A program made the position numbers and the translations under genes. The notes below the pieces were generated by a model, which saw nothing but the letters and a program-made list of their open reading frames with translations, was not told where the DNA came from and did not search any database. Below are positions 33,836-41,139 of a DNA stretch of 42,773 nucleotides, one piece after another. Each line of letters starts with the position of its first letter. Positions within the stretch are counted from its first letter, which is position 1. The DNA is taken from assembly GCF_002925905.1 (NCBI RefSeq), contig NZ_PRDB01000018.1, positions 1 through 42,773 on the forward strand, given 5' to 3'. This stretch comes from Klebsiella michiganensis. Its GTDB lineage: Bacteria; Pseudomonadota; Gammaproteobacteria; Enterobacterales; Enterobacteriaceae.

Positions 33836-34602
33836 GATTGAGTTATCACATTGCCATCAGCGTCGTTTCGGTCACTGTTTTCTTTATCGTCTGGCAGGTG
33901 GCGGCCTCGCGGCAATGGGTTGATCCGCTGCTGCTGCCATCGCTAACGGATATAGGCCTGACGACCGAAGAGTTGCTGGCGGATGGTTATCGTCAGGTGC
34001 CGCTGTGGGAGCATGTTGCCGTCAGCCTGGCACGTGCGTTAAGCGCTTTTTCTGTGGCAATCATCATCGGTATTCCTCTGGGATTATTGATGGGGCTGTC
34101 GGAAGGTCTGGCGGCGGTGCTGAATCCGTTTGTGCAGTTTTTGCGCCCGCTGCCCAAAATTGCCCTTATTCCGCTGGCGGTCGTCTGGCTGGGGATTGGT
34201 GAGGCCTCGAAGTTCTTTCTCATCTTTATTGCCACTTTCCTTAGCGTGGTGGTGGGGGCATCTGCTGCGGTAGAGCGTATTGGTCGTTCGCGCATTCGTG
34301 TGGCGCAAACGCTTGGTGCTTCACGCAAACAGATCTTTTTGCGCGTGGTGTTACCGGATACGTTACCGGAACTGTTCACCACCGTCAGGCTGTCGATTGG
34401 TATTGGCTGGACGTCGCTTATCGCGGCGGAGATGGTCGCTGCCAGTTCGGGGCTGGGTTGGATGGTCATTAACGCCAGCTCCTATTTACGCACCGATATC
34501 GTCATGCTTGGCATTTTGCTACTGGGTGGCATTGGCTACGCGCTGGATTTACTGCTGCTGGGGCTGCAGCGCCTGTTTGTACCCTGGGCGGGGAAAGAAT
34601 AA
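33832..34602 (+). CDS. ABC importer permease, TauC type
   Basis: A 256-residue permease with about six membrane segments. The EAA loop is RVAQTLGASRKQIFLRVVLPDTLPELF, and LSIGIGWTSLIAAEMVAASSGLGWM is the usual TauC/SsuC C-terminal part. ATGA overlap with the binding-protein gene and a one-base overlap (TAATG) with the ATPase gene show a single translational unit. Confidence 0.9.
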   Translation: MRLSYHIAISVVSVTVFFIVWQVAASRQWVDPLLLPSLTDIGLTTEELLADGYRQVPLWEHVAVSLARALSAFSVAIIIGIPLGLLMGLSEGLAAVLNPFVQFLRPLPKIALIPLAVVWLGIGEASKFFLIFIATFLSVVVGASAAVERIGRSRIRVAQTLGASRKQIFLRVVLPDTLPELFTTVRLSIGIGWTSLIAAEMVAASSGLGWMVINASSYLRTDIVMLGILLLGGIGYALDLLLLGLQRLFVPWAGKE

Positions 34603-35378
34603 TGAGTGCTATCACGCTGGAAAACGTATCGCTCGCCTTTACGGCGAAGCCACAGCCGTTCACGGTGCTGGAAGATATCAGCCTGTCGCTCCACAAAGGG
34701 GAATTTGTGGTGTTACTGGGGCCTTCCGGCTGCGGTAAGTCCACTATTCTTAACCTGGTCGCCGGGTTTAACAAACCGGATCGGGGGCGCGTGGTGGCGG
34801 GGGGGAAACCGGTCCGCCAGCCGGGGCCGGATCGCGGAATGATCTTCCAGCAGCCTAACCTCTTTCCGTGGCTATCGGTACTGGATAACGTCACCTTTGG
34901 TCCTCGGCTGGGTAAGCATCGCAAAGATGAAATTAACGCCCGTGCGATGGAATGGCTTGGACTCGTTGGCCTGCAAGGCTTTGAGCACCATTCGCCCTGG
35001 CAGCTTTCAGGCGGTATGAAACAGCGGGTAGCGCTGGCGCGTGCCTGGCTACCCGGCCCGGATGTGCTGTTACTGGATGAACCCTTCGGCGCGCTCGATG
35101 CGCAAACCCGTCTGATGATGCAGGAACTGCTGCGTGAGGCCTGGCTCAATACCGGCACCACTCTGCTTTTTGTCACTCACGACGTGGAAGAGGCGCTATT
35201 CCTCGCCGATCGCATTCTGATTATGTCAGCAAACCCAGGAAAAATTGTTGAGGAGATCGCCCTGCCTTTTGGCCGGGAACGTGATATCGAGAATCTGTCT
35301 GAACACCCGGATTACAGCGGGATCAAACATCATGTACTGCACCGGGTGCGTAAGGAGGCTAAACGCCATTTAGGTTGA
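34602..35378 (+). CDS. ABC importer ATPase, TauB type
   Basis: A 258-residue ATPase: Walker A GPSGCGKST, Q-loop FQQPNLFPWLSV, signature LSGGMKQRVALARAW, Walker B VLLLDEPFGALD, H-loop FVTHDVEEALFLADR. It ends the rightward unit lyase - racemase - binding protein - permease - ATPase. No clear terminator for this operon was found in the 278 bases that follow. Confidence 0.9.
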   Translation: MSAITLENVSLAFTAKPQPFTVLEDISLSLHKGEFVVLLGPSGCGKSTILNLVAGFNKPDRGRVVAGGKPVRQPGPDRGMIFQQPNLFPWLSVLDNVTFGPRLGKHRKDEINARAMEWLGLVGLQGFEHHSPWQLSGGMKQRVALARAWLPGPDVLLLDEPFGALDAQTRLMMQELLREAWLNTGTTLLFVTHDVEEALFLADRILIMSANPGKIVEEIALPFGRERDIENLSEHPDYSGIKHHVLHRVRKEAKRHLG

Positions 35379-35414
35379 AAACGGCTGCAGCAAGCAAAGG
35401 GGTTATTTCCGAAC

Positions 35415-35429
35415 TTATCATATCGTGGT
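35415..35429 (+). repeat. Right copy of the 15-base direct repeat
   Basis: Second copy of TTATCATATCGTGGT (first at 26722-26736). It lies 36 bases after the TauB-type gene stop. Confidence 0.5.
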
Positions 35430-35439
35430 TCCCGGTTGT

Positions 35440-35462
35440 TCTGGTCATATCGAATGACCAGA
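35440..35462. repeat. Perfect 9-bp inverted repeat after the TauB-type gene
   Basis: TCTGGTCAT (35440-35448) and ATGACCAGA (35454-35462) with a five-base centre. No T-run follows, so it is not a standard terminator. It could be a protein-binding site or a weak transcript end. Confidence 0.5.
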
Positions 35463-35563
35463 CAGGCAGCGATCGCGTCTGGCCCTGCTTCGGCGAAAGT
35501 CTGCACCGTCTCCCCCAAAAGCTGAGCTTACAGCATTGCCGATAATCTTTTTTAACTGCCATT

Positions 35564-35600
35564 AAAACCGATGCTGGCGCGATTTTTAGCGCCAGCATCG
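35564..35600 (-). terminator. Rho-independent terminator of the DJ-1/PfpI gene
   Basis: A 12-bp perfect stem (CGATGCTGGCGC 35569-35580 with its complement 35589-35600, eight-base loop). Read leftward it is followed by GTTTTAAT. It lies 57 bases beyond the stop of the DJ-1/PfpI gene. Confidence 0.8.
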
Positions 35601-35656
35601 CCTTCAGACGGTAATCCCCGATGATCCGTTCCGGCCTTTTATATTTGTCAGGTTTG

Positions 35657-36220
35657 CTACTGCAACAATTCGGCAAATTTCGCCAGCCATTGCGGATGAG
35701 CGGGCCAGGCGGGGGCGGTCACCAGATTGCCATCCACATGCGCCTGATCGATACCGATGTCGGCAAAATGTCCGCCGCTGAGCCGCACTTCCGGCGCGCA
35801 GGCCGGATAGGCGCTGCAGGTGCGGCCTTTTAATACCCCCGCAGCTGCCAACAGCTGAGGGCCGTGGCAAACGGCAGCAATAGGTTTACGCGCTGCGTCA
35901 AATGCCTGCACCAGTTTAAGCACTTGCGCATTCAGGCGCAGATATTCTGGCGCCCGGCCGCCGGGGATTAACAGTGCGTCGTAATCCTGTTCTTTCACCG
36001 TTGTAAAATCGGCGTTGAGAACAAAGCGGTGCCCGGGTTTCTCGCTGTAGGTCTGGGCGCCATCAAAATCATGGATCGCGGTCATAATGAGGTCGCCTTT
36101 TGTTTTATCTGGACAGACCGCATCAACCTGATGACCGATCATTTGTAATGCCTGAAACGGCACCATAGTTTCGTAATCTTCGGCGTAATCGCCCACCAGC
36201 ATCAGAATCTTTTTGCCCAT
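35657..36220 (-). CDS. DJ-1/PfpI family protein
   Basis: A 187-residue flavodoxin-like cytosolic protein. The nucleophile elbow [14 protein letters not shown] holds Cys118, with the strand [13 protein letters not shown] before it and an acidic DYAEDYE near the N-terminus. Family members act as glyoxalase III/deglycases, chaperones or peptidases; the exact role here is unknown. The start is ATG 36220 ([11 protein letters not shown]); the frame reaches further up only through non-homologous codons. Single-gene unit with its own terminator; no clear link to the sulfur genes. Confidence 0.87.
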   Translation of the reverse strand: MGKKILMLVGDYAEDYETMVPFQALQMIGHQVDAVCPDKTKGDLIMTAIHDFDGAQTYSEKPGHRFVLNADFTTVKEQDYDALLIPGGRAPEYLRLNAQVLKLVQAFDAARKPIAAVCHGPQLLAAAGVLKGRTCSAYPACAPEVRLSGGHFADIGIDQAHVDGNLVTAPAWPAHPQWLAKFAELLQ

Positions 36221-36253
36221 CTTATTCACTCCTGTATGAAGAAAGGTGTCTAA

Positions 36254-36442
36254 GATATAGCCTGGCGGGAGAGGGAATGCGAACCTGGGGATGACGGACG
36301 GCTGGCGGGGCATGCCGATCTGGCGGCGATGCGGCAAATGAATCCGCCGCTGCAATCCATTGAGTCCTGGCTGGCGGGAACAGGGCGCGTCGCTTTCGAA
36401 CGGGCGCTGGCAATCTCTGCCGGCCGGGCCTTTACGCGGTAA
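36254..36442 (+). pseudogene. 3' fragment of an unrecognised gene
   Basis: An open frame without start codon, from a stop at 36251 to TAA at 36442. From about 36302 it reads like a real protein C-terminus ([36 protein letters not shown]) with enteric codon use. No matching upstream part is present, because the DJ-1/PfpI gene begins right there on the other strand. I take it as the stump left when this end of the island was rearranged. Chance open frame is the alternative. Confidence 0.4.
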
Positions 36443-37052
36443 ACCCGTTTTTCCCGGCGCCAGGCAGGAATTAATGAGCGAGAGGTATTATTGTAAGCTC
36501 TGTTTTAATATATCTGCTGAATGAAATACCGCTATTTCTTTTACGCTCAGCGCGAATCTATATGTTGTCCGGTTTAACCATCGATACCGGATATCTGAAA
36601 AATATTATTTGTGAGTTTTATATTAATCTTGTCAGCCATTAATTATAACCATATCCATGCCCGGCACTGGGCTTTTCATGGCCAGTAAACGATAAAAAAT
36701 AATTTATTTCTTACGCCCCCTGTTCGTGTTCTTTTCAGTATCCGGAATGATAAGTGTTTACCTGCATATTGATTTGCATCAATCAACCCTGTGTATTCAG
36801 ATGTGAATTTAATTCATATTGCTGCATGAGGTATACTTTCTGCCTTTATTGTAAGCAAATGGTTGTTATTACATACCGGCTTTGTTTGTCTGATGCGTTT
36901 CATTTTTACATTTGCCTTAGGATGCCTGAGGAAAGTCTTATAATGGACTTTGCAACCGGCAGGTTGATATTTTTTGGCGCTTTGCTCTACTATATCCGGG
37001 TCATCACACACCGTTATCTTTAACACATTATTCCTCACGGGAAGGGACTGCT
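36443..37052. promoter_or_regulatory. AT-rich upstream region of the T6SS operon
   Basis: About 600 bases, strikingly AT-rich compared with the genes on either side. It must hold the T6SS promoter. A perfect TATAAT at 36939-36944 is 109 bases before tssB but lacks a good -35. The composition suggests H-NS binding and silencing. An 89-codon frame at 36754-37023 has unlikely composition (many Cys, Phe, Tyr) and is not called. Confidence 0.45.
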
Positions 37053-37544
37053 ATGGCTGATACGTTCCAGAATGAGGTGCCCAAGGCACGCATTAATTTA
37101 AAGCTGGCTCTGCACACAGGAGGCGCGCAGAAGAAAGTCGAGCTGCCGCTGAAACTCCTCACCATCGGTGATTTCAGTAATGGCAAAGAAGACCGGCCAT
37201 TATCGGAAAGAGCAAAAATCAACGTCAATAAAAATAACTTCAACAGCGTACTTTCGGAATTCAGCCCGGAAATCAGCCTCACGGTACAGAACACGCTGGC
37301 CGGCGATAGCGCCGAAGAAAATATTCAGCTCCGCTTCGCCGATATGAAAGATTTCGAACCGGAGCAGGTGGCCCGCCAGATCCCCCAGCTCCGCGCCATG
37401 CTGGCGATGCGGAATTTATTACGCGACCTCAAATCCAACCTGCTTGATAACGCCACTTTCAGAAAAGAGCTTGAGAAAATCCTGAAAGACCCGGCGCTGA
37501 CGCAGGAATTACGCGACGAAATGAGCGCGCTGGCCCCGAAATAA
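37053..37544 (+). CDS. tssB: T6SS contractile sheath small subunit TssB
   Basis: A 163-residue TssB/VipA protein that forms the contractile sheath with TssC. Recognised by VPKARINLKLALHTGGAQKKVELPLKLLTIGDFSNG, ERAKINVNKNNFNSVL and FEPEQVARQIPQLRAM. A GGAAGGGA ribosome site lies before ATG 37053. First gene of the T6SS operon; tssC follows after 40 bases. Confidence 0.95.
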   Translation: MADTFQNEVPKARINLKLALHTGGAQKKVELPLKLLTIGDFSNGKEDRPLSERAKINVNKNNFNSVLSEFSPEISLTVQNTLAGDSAEENIQLRFADMKDFEPEQVARQIPQLRAMLAMRNLLRDLKSNLLDNATFRKELEKILKDPALTQELRDEMSALAPK

Positions 37545-37584
37545 ACGGCGTGCGTTATTTAATGGATTAACCGGGAATATGCTG

Positions 37585-39120
37585 ATGTCTGTAAATACTG
37601 AAACCGCCCCCGCGCAGGGGCAGACCGCTGTACTGGAAAAAGAGAGCGTTTACGCCTCCCTGTTTGACAAAATCAACCTGACCCCGGCGTCCCGCCTGGG
37701 CGATATTAACGACTTTCTGGATGATGCCGCGCTGTCCGACGCCCCGGCGGGCGAACGACTGACGGCGGCGATGCAGGTATTTATGGACTGCATCCGTCAG
37801 TCCGGAAAGACCGTGGAGAAGCTCGACAAGACCCTGATTGACCACCACATCGCGGAGCTGGACTATCAAATCAGCCGCCAGCTGGACGCGGTGATGCACC
37901 ATCCTGAGTTCCAGAAGGTGGAATCCCTGTGGCGCGGCCTGAAGCAGCTGGTGGACAGCACTGACTACCGCCAGAACGTCAAAACCGAAATTCTGGACGT
38001 CTCCAAAGACGATCTGCGCCAGGACTTCGAAGACGCGCCGGAGCTGATTCAGAGCGGCCTCTACTGGCACACCTACACCGCCGAGTACGACACCCCGGGC
38101 GGCGAGCCGATTGGCTCGGTGATCTCCGCGTATGAGTTCGACGCCAGCCCGCAGGACGTGGCGCTGCTGCGCAGCATCTCCGGCGTCTCCGCCGCGGCCC
38201 ATATGCCGTTTATCGGCGCCGTGGGTCCGGCCTTCTTTCTGAAAGAGTCCATGGAAGAGGTTGCCGCCATCAAGGATATCGGCAACTACTTCGACCGCGC
38301 CGAGTACATCAAATGGAAATCCTTCCGCGACACCGACGACGCGCGCTATATCGGCCTGGTGATGCCGCGCGTGCTGGGCCGCCTGCCGTATGGACCGGAC
38401 ACCGTGCCGGTGCGCAGCTTCAACTACGTCGAGCAGGTGAAAGGCCCGGACCACGAGAAATACCTGTGGACCAGCGCCTCGTTCTCCTTCGCGTCCAACA
38501 TGGTGAAAAGCTTTATTAATAACGGCTGGTGCGTGCAGATCCGTGGCCCGCAGGCGGGCGGAGCGGTGAAAGATCTGCCGATCCACCTCTACGATCTGGG
38601 CACCGGCAACCAGGTGAAGATCCCGTCGGAGGTGATGATCCCGGAAACCCGCGAGTTTGAGTTCGCCAGCCTCGGCTTTATCCCGCTGTCGTACTACAAA
38701 AACCGCGACTACGCCTGCTTCTTCTCGGCCAACTCGGCCCAGAAGCCGGCGCTGTACGACACCGCCGACGCCACCGCCAACAGCCGCATCAACGCGCGCC
38801 TGCCGTATATCTTCCTGCTGTCGCGTATTGCGCACTACCTGAAGCTCGTTCAGCGTGAAAACATCGGTACCACCAAGGATCGCCGCCTGCTGGAGCTGGA
38901 GCTCAACACCTGGGTGCGCGGTCTGGTGACGGAAATGACCGACCCGGGCGACGAGCTGCAGGCCTCACACCCGCTGCGCGACGCGAAGGTGGTGGTGGAA
39001 GATATCGAGGACAATCCGGGCTTCTTCCGCGTGAAGCTGTACGCGGTGCCGCATTTCCAGGTGGAAGGGATGGACGTGAACCTGTCGCTGGTCAGCCAGA
39101 TGCCGAAAGCGAAAGCGTAA
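37585..39120 (+). CDS. tssC: T6SS contractile sheath large subunit TssC
   Basis: A 511-residue TssC/VipB protein. Typical parts are AMQVFMDCIRQSGKTVEKLDKTLID, EFQKVESLWRGLKQLVD, FDASPQDVALLRSISGVSAAAHMPF and the C-terminal DNPGFFRVKLYAVPHFQVEGMDV. ATG 37585 has GGGA eight bases upstream; an in-frame ATG at 37579 is too close to it. Codon use is strongly GC-biased compared with the upstream gap, in line with a highly expressed structural protein. Confidence 0.96.
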   Translation: MSVNTETAPAQGQTAVLEKESVYASLFDKINLTPASRLGDINDFLDDAALSDAPAGERLTAAMQVFMDCIRQSGKTVEKLDKTLIDHHIAELDYQISRQLDAVMHHPEFQKVESLWRGLKQLVDSTDYRQNVKTEILDVSKDDLRQDFEDAPELIQSGLYWHTYTAEYDTPGGEPIGSVISAYEFDASPQDVALLRSISGVSAAAHMPFIGAVGPAFFLKESMEEVAAIKDIGNYFDRAEYIKWKSFRDTDDARYIGLVMPRVLGRLPYGPDTVPVRSFNYVEQVKGPDHEKYLWTSASFSFASNMVKSFINNGWCVQIRGPQAGGAVKDLPIHLYDLGTGNQVKIPSEVMIPETREFEFASLGFIPLSYYKNRDYACFFSANSAQKPALYDTADATANSRINARLPYIFLLSRIAHYLKLVQRENIGTTKDRRLLELELNTWVRGLVTEMTDPGDELQASHPLRDAKVVVEDIEDNPGFFRVKLYAVPHFQVEGMDVNLSLVSQMPKAKA

Positions 39121-39133
39121 GGCGGGGGCAGGG

Positions 39134-40477
39134 ATGAAAACAGTACGACCGCTGTGGGGGCGGGGCCAGATGGTTTCCCCTCAACATTTTCAGCAGGAGG
39201 CCGCGCAAGCGGCCTGGCACACCGAGTGTGTCGCCCGACTGGGAGCAATACATCCCTGGGGGGTTGCGCGGACGGCTTTTGACGCCGCGCTGCTGAAGCA
39301 GGGGAAACTGAAGGCCGACCACCTGTGTGTGCGTTTCGCCGACGGAACGCTCACTGATAGCGATAACGCCGATGCGTTGCCGCCCGTGATGACCTTACCG
39401 GAAACAGAAAGCCACGAACTGACGGTGGTTTTGGCGTTGCCCCATGAGTATGAAAACGGCGGCAACTGCCTGCAACCGGAGCAGAAAGCGGAGCGTCCTG
39501 TGCGCTGGCGTCTGGCCTGGCGGGAGGTGCGTAACCGCTATGGGGATGACAGCCGCCAGATTGCGGTAATGCAGCCGGAACTGACGCTGCGTACAGAGGA
39601 TAACGACAACGGCAATTACCAGACCGTCGCCGTGGCCCGTCTTAAGCGCGACAGCCAGGGAGACTGGTCGCAGGACGCGTCGTTTATCCCGCCGCTGCTG
39701 AACGTGCAGGCCAGCCGCTGGCTAACGGAGCAGACCGAATATCTGACGGGTCAGCTACGCGCGCGCCTGCAGCGCCTGATGTCTATGCGTCGGGAGAGCA
39801 ACGAACGAATGGCCGACTTCGCGGTGGCGGACGTGTCGCTGTTCTGGCTGCTGAATGCGCTCAACAGCGCGGAGCCGGTGCTCAGCTATTTTGTGCGCTA
39901 TCCGCAGGTGCACCCGGAGCGGCTTTATCAGGCGCTGGCCGGTCTTGCAGGCAGCCTGCTGACGTTTTCTCTTGATCACACCACCGCCGATATTCCGGCC
40001 TATCGTCATGAGCAGCTAACGGCGGTCTTCCCGCCGTTGTTTGACCTGCTGGGTGTGCTGCTGGAAGCCAGCCTGCCATCCCGGGTTGTGGCGATTGACA
40101 TGGTCCGCGATGAACGGCGCAAGCGCTGGCACGCCCGTCTCCACGATCCGAGACTGCGTGAAGAGGCGGATTTTTATCTCTCGGTACGCTCGCCGCTGCC
40201 GGTAGCGCAACTGCTGGAGCAGTTTCCGCTTCAGTGCAAAGCGGGTAGCCCGGATGAAGTCGACAGGGTGGTCAACGGTTCGCAGCCCGGCATTCCTTTG
40301 CGCGCGATGAGCCACGTCCCTGCGGCTATCCCGCTGCGCCTGGAAAACCAGTATTTCACCCTTGATATGGCCCATCCGGCGGCGCGGGCGATGCTGCTGG
40401 AAGGCAGTTGTGTCTTTTACGTCCCCGGTCTGCTGGGCGATCCGGAACTTGAACTGTTTGCGGTGCTGCGCTCATGA
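39134..40477 (+). CDS. tssK: T6SS baseplate subunit TssK
   Basis: A 447-residue TssK, which links the baseplate wedge to the membrane complex. Hallmarks are PLWGRGQMVSPQHFQQ at the N-terminus, LNVQASRWL with the following helices, and DPELELFAVLRS at the end. It starts 13 bases after tssC and overlaps tssL by four bases (ATGA). Confidence 0.95.
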   Translation: MKTVRPLWGRGQMVSPQHFQQEAAQAAWHTECVARLGAIHPWGVARTAFDAALLKQGKLKADHLCVRFADGTLTDSDNADALPPVMTLPETESHELTVVLALPHEYENGGNCLQPEQKAERPVRWRLAWREVRNRYGDDSRQIAVMQPELTLRTEDNDNGNYQTVAVARLKRDSQGDWSQDASFIPPLLNVQASRWLTEQTEYLTGQLRARLQRLMSMRRESNERMADFAVADVSLFWLLNALNSAEPVLSYFVRYPQVHPERLYQALAGLAGSLLTFSLDHTTADIPAYRHEQLTAVFPPLFDLLGVLLEASLPSRVVAIDMVRDERRKRWHARLHDPRLREEADFYLSVRSPLPVAQLLEQFPLQCKAGSPDEVDRVVNGSQPGIPLRAMSHVPAAIPLRLENQYFTLDMAHPAARAMLLEGSCVFYVPGLLGDPELELFAVLRS

Positions 40478-41139
40478 AACAGGACATAAATATCGACGCC
40501 CTGATGGCGGACGCGTGGCTGACGGTGACGGAACTGCGGTTCGGCGCAAGACTGGCCGACGGGGAGGGCGACCGCCTGTGGCGACATTGTGTAGATCATA
40601 TTGAACAGGTGATGGCGAAGCTTGAGGCTGCGGACGTCAGCGAGGCGAGCCGTCGGCATATTCTTTACGCCTGGTGTGCGCTGCTGGATGAGACCGCCAA
40701 AGGACGCGAAGGCGAGGATGATGCCTGCATCGTCTGGTATGACCGTCCGCTGCAGGCGAAATACTTTGGTGCTCTGGACGCCGGAGACGCGTTGTATGAA
40801 CGGATGCGTCAGGTTCTGCGCGAGCCCGCGCCGGATATGGCGGTGCTGACCTGTTTCCACCGGGTGCTGATGCTCGGCTTTAAAGGGTGTTATGCCCTGA
40901 ATGAACCGGCTCGTGACCAGCTTGTTCGGGTACTGACCGAGCGCGTGCCGCCGTTTGAAACGGACCAGAGCCGTCCCGTACTGGCGGGTATCTCCGGGCG
41001 CAGCGGCCTGGCGGACGGGTTACGTCGCTGGCCGGTTTGCATCGGGCTGTCGCTGGTAGCGATCGCCGCGCTGTGGTGGGGTCTGAACCACTGGCTTGAT
41101 TCCCTGATTGCAACCCTGCTGCCGGGGGCCGGGAAATGA
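40474..41139 (+). CDS. tssL: T6SS membrane-complex protein TssL (DotU/IcmH), short form
   Basis: A 221-residue inner-membrane protein. The cytosolic domain has the DotU pattern HILYAWCALLDETA, RMRQVLREPA and VLMLGFKGCYALN; a single membrane helix (CIGLSLVAIAALWWGL) sits near the C-terminus. It has no peptidoglycan-binding OmpA domain of its own; that function is probably supplied by the overlapping next gene. Confidence 0.95.
   Translation: MKQDINIDALMADAWLTVTELRFGARLADGEGDRLWRHCVDHIEQVMAKLEAADVSEASRRHILYAWCALLDETAKGREGEDDACIVWYDRPLQAKYFGALDAGDALYERMRQVLREPAPDMAVLTCFHRVLMLGFKGCYALNEPARDQLVRVLTERVPPFETDQSRPVLAGISGRSGLADGLRRWPVCIGLSLVAIAALWWGLNHWLDSLIATLLPGAGK

Noticed and set aside
36939..36953. 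Sigma-54 promoter for the T6SS operon
   Set aside because: The GG and GC elements near TATAAT are not ten bases apart, so the -24/-12 pattern is absent.
36754..37023. 89-residue frame upstream of tssB
   Set aside because: Very rich in Cys, Phe and Tyr, no ribosome site, lies in AT-rich non-coding DNA.
37567..38835. Long minus-strand frame across tssC
   Set aside because: It is the antisense shadow of a GC-rich, strongly codon-biased gene; the plus frame is a clear TssC.
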